DNA of 64,000 nt from Leisingera sp. ANG-M7. Its GTDB lineage: Bacteria; Pseudomonadota; Alphaproteobacteria; Rhodobacterales; Rhodobacteraceae. Below the pieces are notes generated by a model. That model was not told where the DNA came from and did no database searches. It worked only from the letters and a program-made list of their open reading frames with translations. Where the stretch lies: the NCBI RefSeq assembly GCF_000813965.1, contig NZ_JWLI01000001.1:124001-188000 (forward strand), written 5' to 3'. The position numbers and the translations under genes are program-made. Positions 1 through 8,892 of the stretch are shown here, one piece after another (the first letter of the stretch is position 1; every line of letters starts with the position of its first letter).

Positions 1-273
1 CGCCTTGGCTGGTGGCTCCTGCGGCCCGGTGACGTGGAGAATGCCTGCGTGAAGTGCATGGGCCTCAATCCAAGGGAGAAGGTGCAGCGCATCTGCCAGA
101 TCCGCATCACCAGCACCAGCCGCGAACCCCTCAACGCCATCACAGCCGAGGACTGCGCCCGCGAAGGCTTCCCCGAATATGCGCCGGCCGATTTTGTCAA
201 CATGCTCGCCGCCCACCGCGGCTGCCCACCGGACGAACCCGTGAACCGCATCGAATTCGAATTCCTGGACTGA
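1..273 (+). CDS. C-terminal part of a small ASCH/PUA-like protein (partial)
   Basis: The open frame runs unbroken from base 1, so the start lies outside the window; a GTG at 34 is an internal possibility. About 90 residues are visible. The pattern of an Arg/Ile strand, then 'REPLNAIT', then 'EGFPEYAPADFV', ending in a charged beta strand, resembles the end of ASCH (PUA-like) domains in phage-type and hypothetical proteins. The function is not known; ASCH domains are thought to bind RNA or nucleotides. The domain call rests on motif memory only. The 255 bases after it hold no gene I can support. Confidence 0.45.
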   Translation, partial: RLGWWLLRPGDVENACVKCMGLNPREKVQRICQIRITSTSREPLNAITAEDCAREGFPEYAPADFVNMLAAHRGCPPDEPVNRIEFEFLD

Positions 274-528
274 TTATGAGGCAAATATGTAAGCAACGAC
301 CTTCACAGAAGCTCAAGCGCGCCGGGCCTTCAAAGGCGCGCAGGCCGCTGGCCTGCCTATCGGAGCGGTTAAAATTTCCAAAGGAGACATTTGCTCAACT
401 CCGTAACTTGAGATGGCGGCAAGGCAAGGTTAGCAGGGAGCAGATCGCCACAGGCGAAGCCCTGCTTTACTCGCACCAGCCGGTTCCAAGACGTCGGCTC
501 AGCCTTGCTGCCTCTCTGGCAATGCTTC

Positions 529-1686
529 TTACAGGCCACCCTTGCACAGCTGCGCCGCAAGATACTGCTGAAAATACCAGACTGTGCGTTCCTTCGGCGA
601 CAGCCGCCCCGGCGCCGCCGCTAGCGCTTTGGCGTTCTGCGCAATGCCGCCGATGATCGGCTTGTCCTCCTCGTTGATGCGGTCGAACCCAGCCTTCAGC
701 TCGGCGGCATAGGCGGCGCGTTCCTCCGGGTCGTCCGGCACCGCTCCAGGGTAGTAATCGGCGCCCCAGAACACCTTGACCTTATCGGTGCCATAGGGCT
801 GCAGCGACAGCCAGAAGGTGCGCTCTGCCACCACCGACATCACATGGCAGGGAAAAATCGCGGACAGCACTGCCTTCTCACGCTCCTCATCGCTCAGCAG
901 CGGGTTGTCCACCTGCATGTCGGACTTGCGCTCATAGGATTTCCCTGGAAGGCGGCCCTGTTCATAGAGGCTGTAGGCTGCGCCGCCGTGCATCGCATTG
1001 GCCAGCCGGGTCGGCATCGCCGGTTCGATGGTCTGGGCGTGGGCCACAAACAGGTGGTAACCCTCAGTGAAATTCTGCACCAGGATCTTCCAGTTGGTGT
1101 CCCAGATCTCTTCAGCCCGGAACAGGGTGCGGTACTTCGGCAGCTGATAATTCTCCAGCCGCTTGGACAGGCCAGCCAGCCGCGGTCCCAGAGGCGCGGC
1201 ATCGGGATCAAGCGAGACATAGACCCAGCCCTGCCAGACTTCGACCTGAAACTGCGGCAGGCAGACCTCTTTCTTGTTGAAATTGTCACGCATATGGGCC
1301 GCGCCGATCAACTGGCCGTCCAGGTTGTAAGTCCAGGCATGATAGGGGCAGCTGATCCGGCCGCGGATATTGCCGGAGCCTTCCAGCAGCGTTGCCATCC
1401 GGTGGCGGCAGACATTGGACATCGCCCGCAGCACCCCGTCCCGGTCGCGCAGCACCACCACCGGATCGCGCCCGATGGTGGTCGCGCGGTAGTCGCCGGG
1501 ATTTTCGTACTCATCTTCCCGGCCGACACAGAACCATTCGTGATTGAAGATCTCGTCCAGCTCCAGTTCCAGGAACTCCGGCGACGTATAAACCTGCGGC
1601 GGCGTCGCCTCGGCCAGCTCATCCGGCAGCGCGGCATTGCGCGCCACCGCATCCAGCAGCTCATCAACTGACATACGGGGGGTCAT
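529..1686 (-). CDS. Rieske oxygenase alpha subunit, quaternary-amine (betaine/carnitine) demethylase type
   Basis: 385 aa. The Rieske [2Fe-2S] centre is visible as C93-x-H95 and C113-x2-H116. The mononuclear iron site is the segment around N198-H216, with H211 and H216 as ligands. The residue linking the two centres is E208, not the aspartate of classical aromatic dioxygenases; glutamate there is known from CntA-type oxygenases acting on quaternary amines. The protein therefore probably hydroxylates an N-methyl group, releasing formaldehyde. The ATG at 1686 overlaps the soxG stop (ATGA) and has AGGAG upstream; the longer open frame upstream is only the soxG region in another phase. It is the last gene of the operon. 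No reductase partner is encoded nearby. Confidence 0.85.
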   Translation of the reverse strand: MTPRMSVDELLDAVARNAALPDELAEATPPQVYTSPEFLELELDEIFNHEWFCVGREDEYENPGDYRATTIGRDPVVVLRDRDGVLRAMSNVCRHRMATLLEGSGNIRGRISCPYHAWTYNLDGQLIGAAHMRDNFNKKEVCLPQFQVEVWQGWVYVSLDPDAAPLGPRLAGLSKRLENYQLPKYRTLFRAEEIWDTNWKILVQNFTEGYHLFVAHAQTIEPAMPTRLANAMHGGAAYSLYEQGRLPGKSYERKSDMQVDNPLLSDEEREKAVLSAIFPCHVMSVVAERTFWLSLQPYGTDKVKVFWGADYYPGAVPDDPEERAAYAAELKAGFDRINEEDKPIIGGIAQNAKALAAAPGRLSPKERTVWYFQQYLAAQLCKGGL

Positions 1687-2291
1687 TCCAACTCTCCTGT
1701 TGCAAGGGAAAACGCGGTTTCGCGTGTTTTCAGTCCGTATTGCAGGGCGCTGCCCTCCAGCAGCTCCCGCAGCGAGGCAGCAAAGCTGCGCGGCAGTGCC
1801 AGCATGAAGCCCGCATTTGTGCGCCACAGGGTGACGCCCACGTGGTGAAAGGCAGTGGAGGCGGCATGGCCCGCCGGGAAGGATGCCTGCCGCAGGTCCA
1901 GCGGCAGGAAATGGTTCAAGAGCGTGGCCCCCTGCGGTCCCGAGACCTGCACCAGGGTCCGGGCGCTGGATAGATCCAGAATTGCAACGGCACTGCCGCT
2001 CTGCAGCGGCACAGATGTTTGGCCAGCGCGCTGCAGCAGCCACCATTTCAGCGGCTCAACCCGCAGCAGCGTGCCGTCCTTGCCCTGCGCCGCCCGTCCC
2101 GGCCCGGGCGCAGCACCGCAGCCCGCGGCGGCAGCGGCCAGCGCACCGGCTTCCGCCAGCGTCTCCGGCCAGGCGGCGATCTGGGTGAGGCGGAAGCCGG
2201 TTAGCTGGCTTAGGGTGACACCCGCAGGCCCGGGCTTACCGCCACGCACAGGCACCAGCTGCTTTTGAAGTGCATTCATCTGGTCATCCAT
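1683..2291 (-). CDS. soxG: Sarcosine oxidase gamma subunit
   Basis: 202 aa, the usual size of SoxG. This GcvT-like subunit packs against SoxA in the heterotetrameric enzyme and has no cofactor motif of its own. The C-terminal half ('SGPQGATLLNHFLPLDL', then 'FHHVGVTLWRT') is typical of the family. It begins 8 bp inside the soxA end and overlaps the Rieske gene by 4 bp, so the chain is translationally coupled. The alanine-rich stretch near residues 45-65 is poorly conserved linker-like sequence. The assignment depends mainly on position after soxA plus these patches. Confidence 0.85.
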   Translation of the reverse strand: MDDQMNALQKQLVPVRGGKPGPAGVTLSQLTGFRLTQIAAWPETLAEAGALAAAAAGCGAAPGPGRAAQGKDGTLLRVEPLKWWLLQRAGQTSVPLQSGSAVAILDLSSARTLVQVSGPQGATLLNHFLPLDLRQASFPAGHAASTAFHHVGVTLWRTNAGFMLALPRSFAASLRELLEGSALQYGLKTRETAFSLATGELE

Positions 2292-5235
2292 GCATCCGCC
2301 CTCCTTCCGGATCGAACATGTGAGGGGAAACGACCTCGACTTCGACGGGAGCGCCGCGCACCGGATCGCTGGCCATCAGCGTCCGCCCGGCCCAGGCCTC
2401 GTGGCCGCCCGCGACATAGCCCAACCCGATCCAGTGGCCGAGCGCAGGCGAATGCGTTACCGCGGTGACCCAGCCTTCGCCGAACCCCTCGCCCTCTTCC
2501 GGCTGGCAAAGCAGCGCACCGCCATTGAAGGTCTTGCTGCGATCTTTGGGGAAAATCCCGGCCAGCTGCGGGCGGTCTTTTCGCAACAGCTCCGGGCGGT
2601 CCTGCAAGGCCTTGCCGATATAGGGTTTCTTTGCGGACGCCATCTTGCCCAGCCCGGCATCGCGGATTGTGACCCGCCCGTCCAGTTCAGCGCCGGTGAC
2701 ATGGCCCTTCTCGATCCGCAGTGTGCCCAGCGCCTCCAGCCCGTAAAGGCATCCGCCCAGGTGTTTGGTTTCCGCCCACAGGAGATCCATCATCGCCTCG
2801 CCATCATCGGCGGGTACATAAAGCTCATAGGCCAGCTCACCTGAGAAACTGATCCGCGCAGCCAGCCCCTGGATGCCATTCTTCAGCTTGACCCGGACCA
2901 CTCCCATGAACGGCAACGCCTCATGCGAGACCGCATCTGGGTCCGCGAGGCAGGCCGACAGCGCCTCACGCGATTTGGGACCGGCAACGGAAACTCCCGC
3001 CCATTGATCCGAAACCGAGGTGAGATGCACCCGCAGCTGAGGCCAGCGGGTCTGCAGCAGCTCCTCCAGCCAGACCATGACCTTACCAGCCCCGGTGGTG
3101 GTGGTGGTCATCAGGAAGTCATCCTCTGCCAGCCGCCAGGTGGTGCCGTCGTCCATCACCATGCCGTCGTCGCGCAGCATGATACCGTAACGCGCCTTGC
3201 CCACCGCCAGCTTGGCAAAACCGTTGGTATAGACCCGGTTCAGAAACTCCGCCGCATCCGGCCCCTGCACCGCGATTTTGCCCAGAGAACTGACGTCGCA
3301 GACGCCAAGCGTTTCGCGCACCGTGGCGGCCTCGCGCACATAGGCCTCAGCAATGGTTTCGCCGTTTTCGGCGAAGTACCAGGGCCGGTGCCACAGGCCC
3401 GCGTCGGTCATGGTGGCACCATGGCGCAGGTTCCAGTCATGCAGCGGCGTACGGCGCAGGGCTTTGAAATGGCCATGCACGTTGCGCCCCGCCAGCGCGC
3501 CGATGGCAACCGGGGTGTAGGGCGGGCGGAAGCGGGTGGTGCCCACTGCCGGGATCTCCTTGCCCAGGGCCTCGGCCATCAGTGCCAGGCCGACGATATT
3601 GCCCATTTTCCCCTGATCGGTAGCCATGCCCAGTGTGGTGTAGCGTTTCAGATGCTCGACCGAGACAAAGCCCTCCTGATGGGCCAGCCGCACATCATCG
3701 CCGGTCACGTCATGCTGCGGATCGACAAAGCCCTTTGCCTTGCTGCCCGGCAGCCGCACTTCGTAACGCGGCTCAATCGGGCTGGTCCAGCCGCCTGGTG
3801 CAGGCTGCATGGCCTCAAATCCCATGGCGCGTTTTGCTGCGGCCTCGCCTGAAGCTTCGCAGGCGGCGGCGTCCCAGACGCCGGCCGCGGCCCCCGCCGT
3901 ATAGACCGGCTCTGCGCATTCGCCTGCCAGAAAACAGGCCAGCTCTGCATTCCATTCGGGTTTGACCCCACGGTGCGAGGCCAGATTCACCACCGGCGAC
4001 CAGCCACCCGAAACCAGCAGAAGATCGCAGTCCTCGCGGCCCGCCGCCTGCCAGCCGGAACCGGTGTTCCGAGCAAACTGCACGGATTTAATGCCGGATC
4101 GGCCTTTCGCCTCCAACGGCGCCAAGCCGTTTTGCAGTCTGCCCCCTGAGGCGACGTCATTGCCGGAACGCTCGCGGGCGTCCGCCAGCACCACCTCTGC
4201 CCCGGCAGCCGCCATTTCGCCAGCGGTCTGGTAGGCGCTGTCATTGGTGGTGGCGATTACTATTCGCTGCCCCGGCAGAACGCCAAAGCGGTTGAGGTAA
4301 GCCCGCCCCGCCGCTGCTGTCATCACCCCCGGACGGTCATTGCCTGCAAAGGCTACAGAGCGTTCCAGCGCGCCGGTAGCCAGCACAGTGGCGTCCGCCC
4401 GTACGGTCCAGAACCGCTGCCGCGGCATGAATGGCCCGGGCTCCGGCAGATGGTCCGTCACACGCTCGACCAAGCCGGCCGTGCCATTGTCATAGAGCCC
4501 AAAGACTGTGGTCCGCGGCATCACCCGCACACCCGCTTCCTCAACCGCCTTGATCAAGGCCAAGCGTTTTGGCTCTGCAAAGGGATCATTCAGCAGATCC
4601 CCGCCCAGTTCAAAATCCTGTTCCGCCAGGATCACGTCGCGGCCTGCCTCCGCTGCCGTCAGCGCGGCGCGCAGACCCGCAGGCCCCGCCCCCACTACCA
4701 GCACGTCGCAATAGGCATGGGCATGGTCATAGCAATCCGGGTCAGCCTCGCGCGAAGCCGCGCCCATGCCGGCCGCCTTGCGGATCAGCGCCTCGTATTT
4801 CATCCAGAGCCCGGTACCGCGGCCCCACTCAAACGGCGGCAGCCCCATGAAGGTCTTGTAATAGAACCCTGCCGAAAAGAAGCGCCCGAACAGCCCGCTC
4901 ACCGCGCCCGCATCAAAACGCACATTGGGCCAGGCATTCTGGCCGCTCGCCTCCAGCCCCTGAAACAGCTCCTGCATGGTGGCCTTGACGTTTGGTTCCG
5001 CCCGCGCGCTGCTGCCAACCGTCACGATGGCGCCCGACTCCTCCACCCCTGCCGACATGATCCCGCGCGGGCGGTGGTACTTGAAGGACCGGCCCAGCAC
5101 CCGCTGGCCATTGGCCATCAGCGCCGAGGCCAGCGTGTCGCCTGCATATCCCTGAAGCGCCTTGCCGTCCCAGCGGAACGTCAGCGGTTTGGAGCGGTCA
5201 ATCCGCCCGCCCTTGTCCAGACGCCGCGCGCTCAT
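2284..5235 (-). CDS. soxA: Sarcosine oxidase alpha subunit
   Basis: 983 aa, matching the roughly 1000-residue SoxA. The N-terminal 100 residues are a ferredoxin-like fold domain; a dinucleotide-binding motif (GAGPAG, residues 182-187) starts the NAD-binding oxidoreductase domain; the C-terminal ~400 residues are a GcvT-type folate-binding domain. In the family this subunit passes the methyl-derived carbon to tetrahydrofolate while SoxB oxidises sarcosine (N-methylglycine) to glycine with H2O2. The ATG at 5235 overlaps the soxD stop as ATGA. An upstream in-frame ATG lies inside soxD and is unlikely to be used. Confidence 0.95.
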   Translation of the reverse strand: MSARRLDKGGRIDRSKPLTFRWDGKALQGYAGDTLASALMANGQRVLGRSFKYHRPRGIMSAGVEESGAIVTVGSSARAEPNVKATMQELFQGLEASGQNAWPNVRFDAGAVSGLFGRFFSAGFYYKTFMGLPPFEWGRGTGLWMKYEALIRKAAGMGAASREADPDCYDHAHAYCDVLVVGAGPAGLRAALTAAEAGRDVILAEQDFELGGDLLNDPFAEPKRLALIKAVEEAGVRVMPRTTVFGLYDNGTAGLVERVTDHLPEPGPFMPRQRFWTVRADATVLATGALERSVAFAGNDRPGVMTAAAGRAYLNRFGVLPGQRIVIATTNDSAYQTAGEMAAAGAEVVLADARERSGNDVASGGRLQNGLAPLEAKGRSGIKSVQFARNTGSGWQAAGREDCDLLLVSGGWSPVVNLASHRGVKPEWNAELACFLAGECAEPVYTAGAAAGVWDAAACEASGEAAAKRAMGFEAMQPAPGGWTSPIEPRYEVRLPGSKAKGFVDPQHDVTGDDVRLAHQEGFVSVEHLKRYTTLGMATDQGKMGNIVGLALMAEALGKEIPAVGTTRFRPPYTPVAIGALAGRNVHGHFKALRRTPLHDWNLRHGATMTDAGLWHRPWYFAENGETIAEAYVREAATVRETLGVCDVSSLGKIAVQGPDAAEFLNRVYTNGFAKLAVGKARYGIMLRDDGMVMDDGTTWRLAEDDFLMTTTTTGAGKVMVWLEELLQTRWPQLRVHLTSVSDQWAGVSVAGPKSREALSACLADPDAVSHEALPFMGVVRVKLKNGIQGLAARISFSGELAYELYVPADDGEAMMDLLWAETKHLGGCLYGLEALGTLRIEKGHVTGAELDGRVTIRDAGLGKMASAKKPYIGKALQDRPELLRKDRPQLAGIFPKDRSKTFNGGALLCQPEEGEGFGEGWVTAVTHSPALGHWIGLGYVAGGHEAWAGRTLMASDPVRGAPVEVEVVSPHMFDPEGGRMHG

Positions 5236-5516
5236 GCCTGGCTCTCCAAAACCGATGCCAGTCCGGGGTGGGCGGGTGTCACACTGCGGATTTCTTGGGT
5301 CATCGTGTCCCGCTCCACCTTCAGCCACATGCGGCAGCCATGCACATGCTGCCAGGTCTCCAACTGCAGGCCGCAGATGTTTTCGCGCAGGAAAACCGCG
5401 TCGTGCCAGTCCTGCACCGGCGCATCAAGCGCCGGGTATTCGATAGAGCCGTCACCGCCATAGCTGAATTCGGCATGGTCGCGAGGACCGCAAAAGGGAC
5501 AGGATATCCGGATCAT
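5232..5516 (-). CDS. soxD: Sarcosine oxidase delta subunit
   Basis: 94 aa. It opens with the zinc-site motif 'MIRISCPFCGPRDHAEF' (C6, C9, H14), and a conserved His/Cys segment 'WQHVHGCRMW' follows; these are diagnostic of SoxD, which binds a structural zinc in the heterotetramer. It lies 11 bp after soxB and overlaps soxA by 4 bp, giving the standard soxB-soxD-soxA-soxG order. Confidence 0.95.
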   Translation of the reverse strand: MIRISCPFCGPRDHAEFSYGGDGSIEYPALDAPVQDWHDAVFLRENICGLQLETWQHVHGCRMWLKVERDTMTQEIRSVTPAHPGLASVLESQA

Positions 5517-5527
5517 GGCTTAACTCC

Positions 5528-6799
5528 TTATCCGTGCAGCTTGGGATCGGGGCCGGCGCCGCGCTCGTCGATCTGCAGCCCGCGCTCAAAGCGTTTCAGG
5601 TCGAAATCGGCGATCATCGGCGCGGGGCGTTCGTTGGCGATCAGATCGGCAAACCACCAGCCCGCGGCAGGTGTCGCCTTGAAGCCGCCGTAGTTCCAGC
5701 CGGTGTTGAGATAGAGATTGTCCAAGGGCGTCGGGCAGATGAAATGGCTGCCGTCCATCGACATATCGACCACCCCGGCCCAATGGCGCAGCAGCTTGAC
5801 CCGGCCCAGGCAGGGCATCACCGACATCGCCGCCTCTGCCACGTCCTGCACAATCGGCAGGTTGCCGCGCTGCGCATAGGATTTGTACCAGTCCAGATCA
5901 CCGCCAAAGACCATGCCGCCCTTGTCCGACTGCGAGATATAGAAATGCGCGCCGCCCATACCGAAGACCACAACTTGATCCAGCAGGGGCTTCAGCGGCT
6001 CCGAGACGAAGGCCTGCAGCTTGTGGGATTCAATCGGCAGGCGGCCAAGCCCGGCCATGTTCCACAGCCGCGAGGTATTGCCTGCAACCGCAAAGCCGAC
6101 CTTGCCGGCGGTGATCCGGCCCCGCGTGGTTTCCAGCGCAGTAATCCGGCCGCCGTCGCGCTCCACCCCCGTCACCGCGCAGTTCTGCAGGATGTCCACG
6201 CCCAGCTGGTCCGCGGCGCGGGCATACCCCCAGACCACCGCATCATGGCGGGCGGTGCCCGCGCGTTTCTGCACTGCCGCCCCCATCACTGGAAACCGCG
6301 CGCCCTCGGCGTAGTTCAGGTGCGGCACTGCCTGCTTCAACTGCTCCAGGCCCCAGATCTCTGCATCAGGGGTGCCGGTGCGGCGCAGGGTGTTGTAATT
6401 GCGCGCCGCCGCATCGATAGCGCTCGGAGAGTGCAGCAGCGCGATATGCGAGCGCTGGCTGAACATCACGTTGTAGTTCAGTACGTGGCTCAGCTCTTCC
6501 CACAATTTCAGCGAATGCGCATAGAACTGCCGGTTGCCCGGACGCGCATAGTTGGAGCGCACAATGGTGGTATTGCGCCCGGCGTTGCCGCCGCCGATCC
6601 AGCCCTTCTCCAGCACCGCGACATTGCGCAGCCCGTGGTTCTTGGCCAGGTAATAGGCGGTCGCCAGCCCATGCAGGCCGCCGCCGACGATGATTACGCC
6701 GTAATGGCTCTTGGGTTCGGGGTCCCGCCACTGACGAGTCCACCCCTTCTGGCCGGTGATACCCTGCCAGAGCACATTCCATGCGGAAAAACGGGTCAT
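5528..6799 (-). CDS. soxB: Sarcosine oxidase beta subunit
   Basis: 423 aa FAD-dependent amine oxidase. The GGGLHG motif at residues 39-44 binds the FAD phosphates, and 'RHDAVVWGYAR' contains H185 at the place where SoxB carries covalently bound FMN. The active site for sarcosine oxidation is in this subunit. It starts 21 bp after the EutA-like gene in the same operon. Substrates other than sarcosine (N-methylated amino acids released by the Rieske enzyme) are possible, since heterotetrameric sarcosine oxidase relatives vary in specificity. Confidence 0.95.
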   Translation of the reverse strand: MTRFSAWNVLWQGITGQKGWTRQWRDPEPKSHYGVIIVGGGLHGLATAYYLAKNHGLRNVAVLEKGWIGGGNAGRNTTIVRSNYARPGNRQFYAHSLKLWEELSHVLNYNVMFSQRSHIALLHSPSAIDAAARNYNTLRRTGTPDAEIWGLEQLKQAVPHLNYAEGARFPVMGAAVQKRAGTARHDAVVWGYARAADQLGVDILQNCAVTGVERDGGRITALETTRGRITAGKVGFAVAGNTSRLWNMAGLGRLPIESHKLQAFVSEPLKPLLDQVVVFGMGGAHFYISQSDKGGMVFGGDLDWYKSYAQRGNLPIVQDVAEAAMSVMPCLGRVKLLRHWAGVVDMSMDGSHFICPTPLDNLYLNTGWNYGGFKATPAAGWWFADLIANERPAPMIADFDLKRFERGLQIDERGAGPDPKLHG

Positions 6800-6820
6800 T
6801 TATCAGGTCTTTCAGGGGCC

Positions 6821-7618
6821 TCAGGCGGTGGGTTTCAGCACCCGCCCCGGGTGTTTGAAGATCTGGCCGAAACCCTCCAGCTCATCCATGATCCCGGCGC
6901 GGCGCAGGCAGGACCAGAATTGCGCCTGGTTCGACGTGATGACCGGCTTGCCGGTGATCTGCTCGATTTCCTCGACCGCAGGAAGCGAGCGCACGCCGCC
7001 GCAGCTGAGGAAAATCGCATCGGCCTCCGGCTGGTCGATCTCCAGCGCGAATTTCTTCCAGTAGTCCGGCGTCACCAGCCCCATGTCCCAGCCGCTGGCG
7101 ATATTGAGCCCCTGAATGTCGAGAACGTCAAAGCCGCGCTCGACCAGAAACTCTGCCTCGGCGGTGTTGATGTCATCCAGATAGGGCGTGCCGACCACCA
7201 GCTTCTTGGCGCCCAGCTCGTTCAGCGCGTCCAAAACACCCTGCACAAGGCACATCGGCTGCGCCCAGGGCGCGCCTTTCCTGATCTCCGCCATCACCCG
7301 CTGCTCGCCGATCACGATGGATCCGGAGGTGCAGCTGTAGCTGACCACATCGGGCCTCGCCTCCGGCTGGATGCGCGCCGCCGCGTCGGCCATGTGCTCG
7401 ATGTGCCTGGCCAGAGTTTCGGTTGTGGTGTGGTCGTCGGTTTTCAGGCGCGTGACGTAGACGGCAACGCCTTCCGGCGCCATGTCCCAAAAATCCCCTT
7501 CGGCGGAGGGGTCGGTGGACATCAGGATAAAGCCCAGCTTGGCACGGTGGAACCGCCCGGCATCCATTTCGGGTGTGCGGGGCTTGGACTGGATGGTTTG
7601 GCCTGGCTGGAACATCAC
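6821..7618 (-). CDS. Maleate isomerase / EutA-type Asp/Glu racemase superfamily protein
   Basis: 265 aa. Two catalytic-type cysteines are present: C96 in 'CTSGS' and C206 in 'LSCGGVRS', as in maleate cis-trans isomerase, arylmalonate decarboxylase and EutA of ectoine utilisation. The superfamily racemises or isomerises carboxylates through a planar intermediate. Its ATG overlaps the upstream M24 gene stop by 4 bp. The EutA-plus-M24 pairing recurs at 15.6-17.6 kb and matches the eutA/eutD pairing of ectoine clusters, but eutB, eutC and eutE are absent here. The exact reaction is unknown. Confidence 0.75.
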   Translation of the reverse strand: MMFQPGQTIQSKPRTPEMDAGRFHRAKLGFILMSTDPSAEGDFWDMAPEGVAVYVTRLKTDDHTTTETLARHIEHMADAAARIQPEARPDVVSYSCTSGSIVIGEQRVMAEIRKGAPWAQPMCLVQGVLDALNELGAKKLVVGTPYLDDINTAEAEFLVERGFDVLDIQGLNIASGWDMGLVTPDYWKKFALEIDQPEADAIFLSCGGVRSLPAVEEIEQITGKPVITSNQAQFWSCLRRAGIMDELEGFGQIFKHPGRVLKPTA

Positions 7619-8757
7619 AGGATGACCTCCTCAACGGACTTCGGATGCTGGGTCAGCTGCTCCCAGCCATCCTCGGTGATGATGAAACTGTCACCGACCT
7701 GGGCGCGGAAGGTTTCAACTGACACCGACCCGTCCACCGCCAGCACCATGCCCGGCTGGATGATCGTGGTGTCGCCGGTGACCAGCTGCGGCGCCTCAAG
7801 GAAGCTGAAACCGGTGGCCCGGCCGCAACGGAAGGGGTATTCGTACCCCGCCCCCTGGATCACCTCGGCATAGGCGGCATGCACACTTTCCGCCGTCACG
7901 CCGGGCCGCAGAGCCTCCAGCGCCGCCTTCTGGCTGGCCACGGCTACCTCATAGACCTTCGCCTGCTCGGGATCCGGCTCACCGATCCAGAAGGTGCGGT
8001 CAAAACCCAGTTTGAAGCGGTGGAAATTAGTCATGCCGCAGAAGCACAGGAACACCGGCTCGCCGCGCCGCATGATCCGGGTCGAGGCCCGGTGGTGGGT
8101 TTTGATGATATCCTTCCCCGAGGCCATGATCTGCAGGAAATGGGTATTGGGCGACATATCGCCATCGTCGTAATGCGCTGCCAGCAGTTCCGCCGCCTTG
8201 CGGGTGCCCGCCTGGCTGGTGGCAATTGCCACCTCGAACTCTGCCACGCCGTCGCCGATTGCGGCCCGGCCTGCATTCATCATCGCGGTTGCGACCTCAC
8301 CGGCATGGCGCGCCAGCTGCAGCTCCTGCGGCGATTTGATCATCCGCATCTGGTTCAGGATCGGCGTCACGCTGGTGATGTTTTCCGCGGCGACCAGATC
8401 TTTCACATAGGCGCGCACGGGCGGCGGCATATGGCCCGGTTCAATCGCCACCGACGCCGCATTCCGGACTGCACCTGGCAGTTCCTCGCGCCACTCGTTG
8501 CCCATTCCGTCATTCCAGGCGGCAATCCGGCCCACCCGCGCCGCTGCTTCCGCACTGTTAAGGTCGATGGTTGGGGTGATCAGCAGCGTCTCGCCGTCCT
8601 TGGGCACCACCAGAATGGTCGGGCGGCCGAACTCCATGTGCAGGTAATCGTAATAACCCGTCAGGTAATAGACATTGTCGTCATCAGTGATCAGCGCCAC
8701 ATCAATCCCGGCCTCAGCCAGCTTTGCCTGAAAACGCGACATTCGCTCTGTGAACAT
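7615..8757 (-). CDS. Creatinase-like M24 family hydrolase with degenerate metal site
   Basis: 380 aa, N-terminal creatinase domain (about 1-140) plus pita-bread catalytic domain. Metal-dependent M24 peptidases use two Asp, one His and two Glu. By eye only the second Asp (D253) survives: the first position falls in 'FLCFCG' (236-241), the His position in 'CGRATGF' (311-317), and the Glu positions read D342 and G355. Creatinase, which makes sarcosine and urea from creatine, is likewise metal-free and uses a His; H221/H222 in 'KTHHRAST' sits at the equivalent place. A C-N hydrolase feeding the sox genes fits well. This is the first gene of the operon, divergent from lysR. Confidence 0.75.
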   Translation of the reverse strand: MFTERMSRFQAKLAEAGIDVALITDDDNVYYLTGYYDYLHMEFGRPTILVVPKDGETLLITPTIDLNSAEAAARVGRIAAWNDGMGNEWREELPGAVRNAASVAIEPGHMPPPVRAYVKDLVAAENITSVTPILNQMRMIKSPQELQLARHAGEVATAMMNAGRAAIGDGVAEFEVAIATSQAGTRKAAELLAAHYDDGDMSPNTHFLQIMASGKDIIKTHHRASTRIMRRGEPVFLCFCGMTNFHRFKLGFDRTFWIGEPDPEQAKVYEVAVASQKAALEALRPGVTAESVHAAYAEVIQGAGYEYPFRCGRATGFSFLEAPQLVTGDTTIIQPGMVLAVDGSVSVETFRAQVGDSFIITEDGWEQLTQHPKSVEEVIL

Positions 8758-8839
8758 TTTACATCCCCGTCTGTTATGGAGAGCCGCGCGGCAAAGCCCT
8801 GCCGCATTCCGGGCCTGATCCGAATGCTACGCTCGAAAT

Positions 8840-8892
8840 CACGCTTTCCAAAGTGACATTCGGTCCGGGAATGTGATAACCAATGGTTATGA
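8840..8892 (+). promoter_or_regulatory. Putative LysR operator at the divergent lysR / catabolic operon promoter
   Basis: This 53-bp stretch aligns without gaps to 13044-13096, upstream of the importer operon, with 39 of 53 positions identical by my count. Two blocks are best conserved: a TTTC-AAA-TGAC block near 8846-8857 and GTGATAACCAANGGTTAT at 8873-8890, which contains the inverted repeat ATAACC-N3-GGTTAT (8876-8890). The right block runs into the annotated lysR start, which suggests autorepression or that the true start is the ATG at 8889. Two sites with fixed spacing are usual for LysR regulators. The regulator assignment is inference. Confidence 0.55.

Noticed and set aside
54-656. 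200-codon plus-strand frame near the left edge
   Set aside because: It overlaps the ASCH-like frame and the Rieske gene 3' end, and its sequence is Arg/Pro-rich noise without domain features.
5534-7873. Plus-strand open frame of 779 codons
   Set aside because: It is antisense to soxB and its neighbours, which have clear motifs; the translation is Arg/His/Gln-rich shadow typical of GC-rich DNA.
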